Shown: positions 1-6,880 of the stretch, one piece after another | How positions within the stretch are numbered: the first letter of the stretch is position 1 | How the letters are laid out: every line of letters begins with the position of its first letter | NCBI GenBank assembly: GCA_938040915.1 | Contig: CALHZE010000073.1 | Location: 1-11,451 of the forward strand | From: an uncultured Bacteroidia bacterium | GTDB lineage: Bacteria; Bacteroidota; Bacteroidia; Bacteroidales; CAJPTX01 | Reading direction: 5' to 3' | Length of the DNA stretch: 11,451 bases | Translations under genes and position numbers: made by a program | The notes under the pieces: generated by a model | What the model was told of the DNA's origin: nothing | Databases searched by the model: none | Seen by the model: the letters and a program-made list of their open reading frames with translations, nothing else

Positions 1-1
1 C

Positions 2-1585
2 CAATCGTTACTCGATCAGATCGAGAGCAAAACAGGTGTGCGCGTCACGGAAGTCTATTTTGCTTATCGCGGCGGCGAGATTACCGCAGTAGAGTACTCT
101 CATTCGCAGGATTGCACAGCGCTGAATAATCGGGATACCGTTATCGGAGATTCGGATCTCGCCAAGCTCAAGGAGTCGTATAAGATTTATGAGACGCGGG
201 AAAAGCCAGAAAATATGGTATTGATTGATCATGTCATTATGCACTATTTCGTAGACGATAGGCTTGTTGACGATCACCGTGTCTTCTTGGGCGAGTATGC
301 GAAAAAGATCTCGTGCACTTTCCTCTTATTTCTTGTACAGAAAGAGGGGTATCAGCGCCTGATGGAGTTGTTTGAGTCAAAAGGGATCACCTGTAAGGGT
401 ACTTACTTGGGCTTGCGTGCTGAGGGAAATTACGTTTATGATGATGATGGGCATCCTTATATGTTTGCCTTGGCGCATCTTGGTTATTCTCATTCGGAAC
501 TGGCTTTTTACGAAGATGGTCTTATGGTGAAGTATTTCTACTTCGCTGATGGGTGGTCGAAGGCACTGCCTACTCTCAAAAGAGAGAATTACGGTTTGTC
601 GCCGGAGTATTTGAGAGAGAGCGTCAGGGAGGTCGATTTAAGAGAGGCAAGAGATGGGCTTCGTTTCGATCCGGGACGGTTTGTTAACGGACTCTTGCAT
701 GAGGGGGTTGGAGAATCAGATGTAGAGTTCCAGGGAGCGAGAAACCAAGGAGGAACGAGGATATCTGCTGATAAGATCGCAAAAAAACTGAACGAGATCT
801 ATTTGTCTAGCGTTATAACAACTCTTAAAAAGGAGTCTATTAACCTGAATCTCAAGAAAGAGGATGAGGGGGAGGGAATAGAGAAAATGTATCTCGCAGA
901 CTTGCTTGCAATAGGAGAAAATAAAGGCTTGTTCTTTTCTGGCGGGTTGGCGCAGATACGCGGTTTGGTGGACTGTTTTAACACGTTGAGAAGAGAAAAA
1001 GATCTCGAGGTGCTCTACAAATCGAGGTTGATTTCTTGTGTGTTAAACGCGCTGAAAGATATAGATGAGGGCGGAGAAGTGGATGTCTTAAAGGAAGCTG
1101 TAATCGAGGCGGTCAAGACAGGGAAGACGGACAATAATGAGATTCGGGAAGCGATTCGCCGAGTGAAGGATGAAGTGGATGAATGGTATCTGGAGAATAA
1201 GGAGTCTTGGGAAAGTGTCTCTTATAATGTGAATCTGAGCCCCGTCACGCGTCCGGAACTGACGTCTTGTGAAAGAGAATATGAGGATGAAGGTATTTAT
1301 TCTCTACTTACCGCATTGAAAACCTTAGAGCTTATGGAACGTGAGAATGTTCCGATGTCTACTCTCGAAGAGCCTAAGCCTGTGGAAGTCGCTGCGCCGG
1401 TAACGCCAGAGAAGGAAGCAGAACAGAGTGTAGTCGAGGTGGAGGCGAAGCCTAGAAAAAAAAGGTGGTCGTTAGAGTGGATTCGCGAAAAGGTTAAGAA
1501 GAAGTCTGAGGGGAACAAATTCCTTGAAAAATTTTTTGAGGACAATACTAGTACCTATGATGAGTCTTCGCAGGAAGGTCAGTAG
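2..1585 (+). CDS. ftsA: FtsA-like actin-fold cell-division protein, divergent (5' end outside window)
   Basis: FtsA tethers the FtsZ ring to the cytoplasmic membrane. The frame is open to the left edge, so the GTG at 38 is probably internal and the true start lies outside. Counting from that GTG, residues 1-125 match the FtsA SHS2/1C region in layout: 'RVTEVYFAYRGGEI', then 'VIMHYFVDD', then a helix ending 'LFESKGITCKGTYLGLRAEG'. Residues 142-165 ('FALAHLGYSHSELAFYEDG') sit where FtsA has its phosphate-2 motif 'DiGGGTTDiavyedG', but the Asp and most Gly/Thr are replaced. Residues 298-310 ('LFFSGGLAQIRGL') match the adenosine motif. About 90 mostly helical residues follow that I cannot place. 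The C-terminus is a Pro/Glu linker, a basic helix (about 472-500) fit for membrane binding, and an acidic tail. The FtsZ-family gene immediately downstream supports the call. An actin-like paralogue of another system is the alternative. Confidence 0.72.
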   Translation, partial: QSLLDQIESKTGVRVTEVYFAYRGGEITAVEYSHSQDCTALNNRDTVIGDSDLAKLKESYKIYETREKPENMVLIDHVIMHYFVDDRLVDDHRVFLGEYAKKISCTFLLFLVQKEGYQRLMELFESKGITCKGTYLGLRAEGNYVYDDDGHPYMFALAHLGYSHSELAFYEDGLMVKYFYFADGWSKALPTLKRENYGLSPEYLRESVREVDLREARDGLRFDPGRFVNGLLHEGVGESDVEFQGARNQGGTRISADKIAKKLNEIYLSSVITTLKKESINLNLKKEDEGEGIEKMYLADLLAIGENKGLFFSGGLAQIRGLVDCFNTLRREKDLEVLYKSRLISCVLNALKDIDEGGEVDVLKEAVIEAVKTGKTDNNEIREAIRRVKDEVDEWYLENKESWESVSYNVNLSPVTRPELTSCEREYEDEGIYSLLTALKTLELMERENVPMSTLEEPKPVEVAAPVTPEKEAEQSVVEVEAKPRKKRWSLEWIREKVKKKSEGNKFLEKFFEDNTSTYDESSQEGQ

Positions 1586-1660
1586 AAACGTCAGATTTGA
1601 ATAATGTGCTGAGCTAGTAACATAAGCAATGACCAGAGATATTGCTATTGTGAAAAATAC

Positions 1661-1692
1661 TTGTGAGATCCGGACTGAGGGGATTATCTTTG
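1661..1692 (+). promoter_or_regulatory. Possible Bacteroidetes-type promoter ahead of ftsZ
   Basis: TTG at 1661-1663 and TATCTTTG at 1685-1692, separated by 21 bases, fit the Bacteroidetes -33/-7 pattern (TTG, then TAnnTTTG). They lie in the 289-base gap between the ftsA-like and ftsZ-like genes. Transcription would start near 1699 and leave a leader of about 175 bases. Apart from this I see no gene or clear structure in the gap. One such match can occur by chance. Confidence 0.35.
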
Positions 1693-1874
1693 AGTTTGGG
1701 TCTTTGACTTCACTGTCCTTCTCTTCCAAATATCGTGGAGAGCAGACAGCGGTAATAGTCTCGAGGTTTCTCGAGGCGTTATCTGAAGAGACGAATCGTC
1801 GACAGTGCTTTTTGTCATTTTGTAAACAGATCAGTAATATCTTCTCTTTCTAACTTTCTAAACAGTCGTCAACA

Positions 1875-3506
1875 ATGAGCGTTAACAAGGATATTTTGGA
1901 GAATAACGGAGTGAACACTATTGAGAGTCTTGCATCGTCGACGCCGGCCGCCATCTTACCGGCGAAAGATGAAACTAAAGATAAAAAGACTGATTTTAAG
2001 GGTGTTATCGTTTTGACGGCTATTGGTGGAGCTGGGGCGCGTGTTATCGAAGAGGCTCAAGACAATGAGCTCATTAGGACTTATGTGCCTTTACGTGTGA
2101 TCAATACAGACAAGAAAGATCTTGATTCTTTTAAGAATAACCCTATGGTTACTTGTTTTGAAATTTCGGATGAGCGACTTCCTAGTGGTGCTGGTGGAGA
2201 TCCCGAGCGTGGAGAGGCATGTATGCGGAAAAATTCGGATGCCATTCGTGCCGATCTTGAAAATTTGAAAAAGGGAGGAACTCAAGTTCTTTTTGTCACC
2301 GCGGGCTTAGGAGGTGGTACAGGTACGGGAGGTCTTGCTCCTTTTTTGGAGATCGCGCGCAGTGTTAAGTTCAATGCTGTTTTAGCCCTCCTTACAATGC
2401 CATCTTTGCGTATTTGTGGACCTGATATTGTAAATCAGTCTTATGACCAGTTGCTCAAAATTGAAAAACTATGTGATGGGATTATGCTTATCTCTACGGC
2501 ACGAGTTTATATCAAGGCACTCATGTCTAAAGACCAAAGAAAGGGGAAGCGAGTGGGAGAAAACGAGGTCTTCGACCAAATCTATAAGAGTTTTGTGGAT
2601 GTGTTAGCGACATTTATCGCGTTAGTGACAGTGCCTAGCAAAAAGGGAATTCAGACGGACTTGAGTGATCTTATTAATCCGTTTAAGTCTAGCAAAAAGG
2701 AGGATAGTGTAGACCCTGTAGCTACTCCTTCCGTTGGCGAAAAAGAACGAATAGCGAAACTCTTTTTTCTCTCGCTGGGTATAGGGGCGGGAGAAGAGCG
2801 TCTTAAGGAAGCATTTTGTAATGCTCTAGAGCTCCCTTACTTTGTGCTTGCTGGAGATATCTCTGGAATCAAAAGAGTGCATTGGCATGCCTTTTCAGAA
2901 GAAGGAGATATTGGTGATAATGAAATAAATGATTTTATGGATTTAATAAAAGATAGATCTAGAAATGAAGATCTCAATTGTCCTAGAGGAAAAAACCCAG
3001 AAGATGAAACAAACGCGTTTAAGGAAATTATATTTAAGGTCATATCTAAAAATAATGAGTTTAAGGAGGATGAGCTTGAGAAGGATAGGTTGATTCTTAT
3101 GCTACTGCCCGCTGATTTTGAGTATACTCCATCCGAAGCTTTCAAGAAAGACTGGGAATGGGAAGACAATTTCGAGAAAGAGAGGCGAAAGAAGCGAAAG
3201 GAAGCTATGGAAGCAGAGGAAGCAAAGGCAGCCAAGGAAGCAAAGACGCCAGCTGTAAAGTCGAATGGCTTTATGAGAGAACTCCCTGACAATGGAGGAT
3301 ATGTGCATTTGTCTGTTGTCGATACGGAGGATAAAGGGGGGAAGAAGGATGCTGCTAGGTTGCGTAAGAATGTGGAACAGGAGAGTCTTCCTGCCAATAC
3401 GGAGGGTAAGGATGAGGAGAAAGAAAGCCGTTCTGCGAGAAGAAGGACTGTGGTGCAGGATGAGTCGCTTAAGGGAGGCACTTTGCCTTTAGAGGAATTA
3501 TATTAG
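1875..3506 (+). CDS. ftsZ: Divergent FtsZ-family (tubulin-fold) GTPase
   Basis: FtsZ polymerises with GTP into the cytokinetic ring. The protein has 543 residues, longer than most FtsZ. After a 40-residue N-terminal extension the GTPase motifs appear in order: 'AIGGAGARV' (49-57, normally GGGGGNAV), 'VINTDKKDL' (75-83), 'SGAGGDPERG' (104-113) and the tubulin signature 'GGGTGTG' (146-152). The T7 catalytic loop is 'KGIQTDLSDL' (257-266); both aspartates, D262 and D265, are kept while the usual Asn is Gln. 'LISTARVYIKAL' replaces the usual NdrLl stretch. About 25 extra polar residues (270-292) precede the C-terminal domain, whose 'SLGIGAGEERLKEAFCNAL' corresponds to FtsZ 'GtGsasGenRa..Aa..Ai'. 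A highly charged Lys/Glu/Ala helix (about 432-457) and a polar tail ending 'LPLEELY' follow; no canonical FtsZ C-terminal peptide is visible. No Shine-Dalgarno is seen at the ATG. The adjacent FtsA-like gene favours FtsZ over other tubulin-like families. Confidence 0.8.
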   Translation: MSVNKDILENNGVNTIESLASSTPAAILPAKDETKDKKTDFKGVIVLTAIGGAGARVIEEAQDNELIRTYVPLRVINTDKKDLDSFKNNPMVTCFEISDERLPSGAGGDPERGEACMRKNSDAIRADLENLKKGGTQVLFVTAGLGGGTGTGGLAPFLEIARSVKFNAVLALLTMPSLRICGPDIVNQSYDQLLKIEKLCDGIMLISTARVYIKALMSKDQRKGKRVGENEVFDQIYKSFVDVLATFIALVTVPSKKGIQTDLSDLINPFKSSKKEDSVDPVATPSVGEKERIAKLFFLSLGIGAGEERLKEAFCNALELPYFVLAGDISGIKRVHWHAFSEEGDIGDNEINDFMDLIKDRSRNEDLNCPRGKNPEDETNAFKEIIFKVISKNNEFKEDELEKDRLILMLLPADFEYTPSEAFKKDWEWEDNFEKERRKKRKEAMEAEEAKAAKEAKTPAVKSNGFMRELPDNGGYVHLSVVDTEDKGGKKDAARLRKNVEQESLPANTEGKDEEKESRSARRRTVVQDESLKGGTLPLEELY

Positions 3507-3562
3507 ACGAAGGAGAGCGAGGGGAGCATTTTTAGGTCATGATCCATATACCGAGCCTTAGC

Positions 3563-3613
3563 TCAAGCGAGCCACGACGTCATGCCGAGTGTGTGACGTC
3601 GTGGCTCGCTTGA
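3563..3613 (+). terminator. Strong hairpin after ftsZ, probable terminator
   Basis: A perfect 20-bp inverted repeat (arms 3563-3582 and 3594-3613, 11-base loop) starts 56 bases after the ftsZ stop and is followed by TTCGTTT. Position and stability suit transcription termination of the ftsA-ftsZ block. The T-run is weak, so RNA 3'-end protection or a bidirectional role is possible. Confidence 0.65.
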
Positions 3614-3651
3614 TTCGTTTAAGGAGCGTATAGATTGGGGGAGGAGAGCTT

Positions 3652-4530
3652 ATGGATTCAGAAAAGGAGTTGCAGTTGATAGCCTCACATCTGCGGATAG
3701 CGCTTCGTTGTATAGAGCAACGACAGCAGCAAGTAATGACGGATAGCGAGCTCGTCGAGTTGCTCGATATGCATGTCAGTTCGGCGGCAGAGCTTTTGGC
3801 GTTGTTGCGAGGGGAGGTCGGTGAACTGCGCCAAGAGCGAGCGCCTCTCTCTCAGGAGCATCGTAAGGTAGACAGAGGAAACGGGGGTGTGGCGAAGGAG
3901 GTCGTGAAAACTACAATACCACAGAACGAAGAGAAGGGCGCTGTAGCAAAGCCGGTGGCGAGGGGAGAGAAAGAAGAGCTCGTTAATCAACAGCGAGTTA
4001 CCCCCCCCCCTAGTGACCCCGTAAAATCGTCCTTCCGAGAGTTTTTGCCTCCGAAGGGGCAGGAGAATGTGCAAGCGCCACACTTTGAGAAAAGAGGGGG
4101 GGAAGAAAAAAAAGGAAATCCGTTGCCTAAACGCATGGTAGGAGGGGGCGGTGTCGTGAATGGAGAGCTTACAAGTGAAGTAAAACACTCTAAGGAGCAT
4201 TCCCGAACGACTACAACCCTTGCCGATGCTTATGCACAACGTACCTCTATCGTGACCAACAACGACAATACTCATGTTGAAGAGAGTCTAGGGAGTCGAC
4301 ACTCGCCGTTATCGAGCATCCAAAAGGGGTTAACCTTACATGATAAGTCGCTTTTCGCCCTAGAGCTTTTTCGAGGCGATCGCGCCCTTTTCTCTAAAGT
4401 GGTCAAAGAGTTAGACACTAAAAGCTCTCTTGCTGAGGCCTTGCAAACCTTGCATCTCTATTACACCGGAGCGCCCGATTTACCCGCTCTGAAAGATTTT
4501 ATCCAGATTTTGGAACGGCGTTTTTCTTAG
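3652..4530 (+). CDS. Bacteroidetes hypothetical protein with conserved C-terminal helical domain
   Basis: The function is not known to me. The ATG is preceded by a good purine-rich site (GGAGGAGAG, 6 bases upstream), unusual in this window. Residues 1-62 are helical and Glu/Arg/Leu-rich. Residues about 63-215 are low-complexity and polar, likely disordered. The C-terminal 72 residues (221-292) form a compact domain with the pattern 'LtlhDKslFalELFrGDraLF', then a short 'SLAEAL' helix, and ending 'FIQILERRF'. I recall this pattern (nDr..F..eLF.gd ... Fi.liérRF type) at the end of several uncharacterised Bacteroidetes proteins, sometimes near the rsmI/tRNA-modification genes. The linker contains a C10 run (4001-4010), G7 (4096-4102) and A8 (4106-4113), so this gene is prone to slippage. 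It ends 17 bases before the rsmI start and is probably cotranscribed with it. Confidence 0.7.
   Translation: MDSEKELQLIASHLRIALRCIEQRQQQVMTDSELVELLDMHVSSAAELLALLRGEVGELRQERAPLSQEHRKVDRGNGGVAKEVVKTTIPQNEEKGAVAKPVARGEKEELVNQQRVTPPPSDPVKSSFREFLPPKGQENVQAPHFEKRGGEEKKGNPLPKRMVGGGGVVNGELTSEVKHSKEHSRTTTTLADAYAQRTSIVTNNDNTHVEESLGSRHSPLSSIQKGLTLHDKSLFALELFRGDRALFSKVVKELDTKSSLAEALQTLHLYYTGAPDLPALKDFIQILERRFS
4001..4010 (+). repeat. C10 homopolymer inside the coding region
   Basis: Ten consecutive C bases encode part of Thr-Pro-Pro-Pro at about residues 117-120 of the preceding hypothetical protein. The frame is open with ten. A gain or loss of one base would remove the conserved C-terminal domain, which makes the tract a candidate slipped-strand (phase-variable) site. 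Confidence 0.75.
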
Positions 4531-4547
4531 TAGCGCTTTTGTGTGAA

Positions 4548-5240
4548 ATGGCGGGTAAACTGTGGTTGGTACCGACCCCAATCGGGAATTTGGAGGATAT
4601 AACGTTACGGGCGCTACGAGTCCTTAAGGAGGTCGAGCTTATATTGGCCGAAGACACAAGAACCTCTTCGGTCTTGTTAAAGCATTATGACATTAGCACC
4701 CCCACACGCCCCTATCATCTGAACAATGAGCATGCGGTTGTGTCGACTATTGTCACACAGTTGCAGACGGGGCGGGAATATGCGCTTATTTCAGATGCGG
4801 GGTCACCGGGAATCTCAGATCCCGGATTCCTGCTAGTAAGGGAGTGTTGGAAAAGTGGGGTCGCCGTAGAGGCCTTGCCTGGAGCAACAGCACTTATACC
4901 GGCGCTTACCTCGAGTGGGTTCCCTTGTGAACGATTCTTGTTTGAGGGGTTTCTTCCTCCCAAAAAAGGGCGTCAGAAACGCTTGCAGGCGCTTTTGCAG
5001 GAGGCGCAGACGGTAGTGCTCTATGAGTCGCCTCATCGATTGGTTCGTTTATTAGAGGAACTTGTGGAGTGGGATGTTACGAAACGAGAGATCCTGATCG
5101 CGCATGAATTAACCAAAGTCTTTGCCTCGCTCGAACGGAGAACACCAGCTGAACACCTTGCTGTTTATCAAGCTCAGGAACCGAGAGGGGAGTATGTGAT
5201 TGTTATCCCTCCGTATATCCCCCCTGCATGCACAGAGTAG
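4548..5240 (+). CDS. rsmI: 16S rRNA (cytidine(1402)-2'-O)-methyltransferase
   Basis: RsmI uses SAM to methylate the 2'-O of C1402 in the decoding centre of 16S rRNA. I chose the ATG at 4548 over the in-frame TTG at 4539 because the family begins shortly before 'LVPTPIGNLEDIT'. That motif is at residues 8-19, followed by 'LAEDTRTS' (33-40), 'LISDAGSPGISDPG' (80-93), 'ALPGATALIPALTSSGFP' (109-126) and 'LFEGFLPPKKGRQKRL' (131-146), the normal order of the tetrapyrrole-methylase fold. 'VLYESPHRL' (157-165) and 'ELTKVFAS' (187-194) complete it. The 230-residue length lacks the C-terminal extension of the E. coli enzyme, as expected for Bacteroidetes. No clear Shine-Dalgarno is present. The end overlaps ispE by 13 bases, implying translational coupling. 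Confidence 0.95.
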   Translation: MAGKLWLVPTPIGNLEDITLRALRVLKEVELILAEDTRTSSVLLKHYDISTPTRPYHLNNEHAVVSTIVTQLQTGREYALISDAGSPGISDPGFLLVRECWKSGVAVEALPGATALIPALTSSGFPCERFLFEGFLPPKKGRQKRLQALLQEAQTVVLYESPHRLVRLLEELVEWDVTKREILIAHELTKVFASLERRTPAEHLAVYQAQEPRGEYVIVIPPYIPPACTE

Positions 5241-6091
5241 TGGTATATCCTAATGCGAAGCTCAACCTTGGGCTTTATGTTACTGGCAAGCGTGCGGATG
5301 GGTTTCATGATATCGAGACGCTTTTCCTGCCTGTTATGGGGTTGCGAGATACGCTAGATATTGAGCTCGGGGGGGGAAAAACTCCATTTTCTCTAGAGAT
5401 TTTGGGGAATGAACAGCTTGCAGCGGAAAGCGAGCGAGATAATTTGCTTTTTAAGGCGTGGCAATTACTGCGCCCTTATGTTTTACCGCCGTTGCGCGTT
5501 CGCCTACTCAAAAAAATACCTATGGGGGCAGGTTTGGGAGGAGGCTCGGCAGATGCGTCATTTTTTCTTCGCGCATTGTCCTCTTTTTGTGAAAAAAGAG
5601 TGTCAGGCGACGAGCTTTTCCAGATGGCTCTTTCCTTAGGGAGTGATTGTCCTTTTTTTCTTCTCAATACACCGGCTATAGGACGTGGGCGTGGAGAAAT
5701 ATTAACTCCATTCCCTGTGCGAGAACGTCTTTCAGGGTATTATCTTGTCGTGTTAGCGCCTCGTGTACAGATTTCTACGGCGAAGGCTTTTGGTATGGTA
5801 ACTCCTAAAAAGATGAATATTGCGCTGGAAGATCGGTTAGCTCTTCCGGTTTCAGATTGGGGAAGGTGGTTGGGGAATGACTTTCAACCCAGCGTGCTCT
5901 CTCAAACCCCAGAAGTGCAAGAAGCCTTGCTTTGGTTGCAGGAGCAGGGGGCGATCTATGCCTCTTTGTCGGGTTCTGGTTCGGCGGTTTTTGGTCTATT
6001 TCGTCACGAGATTGCTAGTGAGTGTCGGGTGTGTGATAGGGTCTATAAGGGCTTCCTCAATTGGATAGAGAGACCGATGGTCGCTCCTTAA
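5228..6091 (+). CDS. ispE: 4-diphosphocytidyl-2-C-methyl-D-erythritol kinase
   Basis: IspE phosphorylates CDP-ME with ATP in the non-mevalonate (MEP) isoprenoid pathway. The 287 residues show the GHMP-kinase layout. 'AKLNLGLYVTGKRADGFHDIETLF' (10-33) holds the substrate-binding Lys11. The ATP loop 'PMGAGLGGGSADASFFL' is at 98-114. 'LGSDCPFFL' (137-145) carries the catalytic Asp140. The third glycine motif, 'SLSGSGSAVFGLF', is near the C-terminus. Nothing essential is missing. The gene starts inside the rsmI end. A G8 run followed by A5 (5369-5381) encodes Gly48-Lys51 and could slip. The product implies isoprenoid precursors are made from pyruvate and glyceraldehyde-3-phosphate. Confidence 0.95.
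   Translation: MHRVVVYPNAKLNLGLYVTGKRADGFHDIETLFLPVMGLRDTLDIELGGGKTPFSLEILGNEQLAAESERDNLLFKAWQLLRPYVLPPLRVRLLKKIPMGAGLGGGSADASFFLRALSSFCEKRVSGDELFQMALSLGSDCPFFLLNTPAIGRGRGEILTPFPVRERLSGYYLVVLAPRVQISTAKAFGMVTPKKMNIALEDRLALPVSDWGRWLGNDFQPSVLSQTPEVQEALLWLQEQGAIYASLSGSGSAVFGLFRHEIASECRVCDRVYKGFLNWIERPMVAP
5369..5376 (+). repeat. G8 homopolymer inside ispE
   Basis: Eight G bases followed by five A bases encode Gly-Gly-Gly-Lys (residues 48-51). A one-base slip would truncate IspE before its ATP loop. The enzyme is normally essential, so stable phase variation is unlikely, but the site is error-prone in replication and sequencing. Confidence 0.6.
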
Positions 6092-6101
6092 GAATTTTGA
6101 T

Positions 6102-6109
6102 TACCTTTG
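6102..6109 (+). promoter_or_regulatory. Bacteroidetes -7 box ahead of the TPR gene
   Basis: TACCTTTG matches TAnnTTTG and lies in the only gap (59 bases) between ispE and the TPR gene. Transcription would begin near 6116, giving a leader of about 35 bases. No good TTG is seen at the expected -33 distance, so the element may be weak or need an activator. Confidence 0.45.
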
Positions 6110-6150
6110 CGTGTGTTTTAGGTTGAGAGATTGGAGAAAGATATAGAGAT

Positions 6151-6837
6151 ATGTCGAAGAAAGCTAGAACGGACGAACAACTTAATGGGGTTGAGTCTAT
6201 CGAGAGTGCGTTAACGCATACTGAGCAGTATCTGGAGAAGAATCGCAAGTGGTTTCTTTTAGGGGTTGCTGTGTTGGTTATTGTTGTGGTGGGTTATATT
6301 GCTTACTCTAATCTGTACGCGAAACCTAAGGAGTATGAGGCTCAGAAACAGGTTTATTTTGCCGAGCAACAGTTTGGTAAAGATTCGTTTAATGTCGCGT
6401 TAAACGGAGATGGTAATAACCTCGGGTTCTTGCAGATCATGGAGGACTTTTCTGGAACAAAGATTGCTAATCTGAGTCGCTTTTATGCCGGTATTTGCTA
6501 TCGGGAGCTTGGTGACTTTGATAAGGCGATAGAGTACCTAGACACTTACTCGTTGGAAGATGACATGGTTGCACCGGTGGCTTTGGGAGCATTGGGGGAT
6601 TGCTACGTAGAAAAAGGGAACGTTGAGAAGGGGCTCTCATTCTATTCGAAGGCGATCTCTTATACTTCGAACACACTTTCTACTCCGCTTTTCCTGTTAA
6701 GACGAGGGTTGCTATATGAAGCTAATGGTCGGAAAGCAGATGCTTTGGTAGACTATCAGACGATAAAAGATTCGTACCCCAAGAGTCCCCAAGCTCTCGA
6801 TATCGATAAGTTTATTGAGCGTGTGAAGGTGCAATAG
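6151..6837 (+). CDS. Membrane-anchored TPR protein
   Basis: The protein has 228 residues: a short charged cytoplasmic N-terminus (1-33), one hydrophobic transmembrane helix (about 34-51, 'WFLLGVAVLVIVVVGYIA'), then a soluble part with three tetratricopeptide-like helix pairs. These are about 105-135 ('ANLSRFYAGICYRELGDFDK'), 142-172 and 180-212 ('RRGLLYEANGRKADALVDY'). The topology is that of Bacteroidetes YfgM-like TPR proteins, probably with the TPRs facing the periplasm and acting as a protein-interaction scaffold. The specific partner is unknown. The same TPR-ribH order occurs in many Bacteroidales. A purine-rich stretch (GGAGAAAG) lies about 12 bases before the ATG, and a -7 box lies upstream. 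The residue pattern identifies the fold, not the job. Confidence 0.85.
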   Translation: MSKKARTDEQLNGVESIESALTHTEQYLEKNRKWFLLGVAVLVIVVVGYIAYSNLYAKPKEYEAQKQVYFAEQQFGKDSFNVALNGDGNNLGFLQIMEDFSGTKIANLSRFYAGICYRELGDFDKAIEYLDTYSLEDDMVAPVALGALGDCYVEKGNVEKGLSFYSKAISYTSNTLSTPLFLLRRGLLYEANGRKADALVDYQTIKDSYPKSPQALDIDKFIERVKVQ

Positions 6838-6880
6838 CCTTTTAGGAGTAGAGAGCGTTACCTCACTGGAGCGTTGAGGA

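Noticed and set aside
1472..1729. An 85-residue minus-strand frame with a hydrophobic stretch
   Set aside because: Half of it is the complement of the ftsA C-terminus and its hydrophobicity follows from the Lys/Glu codons there. No start signal or family match.
1629..1853. A 74-residue plus-strand open frame in the ftsA-ftsZ gap
   Set aside because: No ribosome binding site, no recognisable motif, low-complexity Ser/Phe ending, and it overlaps the promoter-like elements. More likely untranslated leader than a gene.
2837..3481. A 214-residue minus-strand frame opposite ftsZ
   Set aside because: It is the Ser/Phe/Leu-rich shadow of the charged FtsZ tail; no motif and no promoter.
3685..4275. 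A 196-residue minus-strand frame opposite the hypothetical gene
   Set aside because: Shadow of the low-complexity linker; the plus frame has a strong ribosome binding site and a conserved C-terminal domain.
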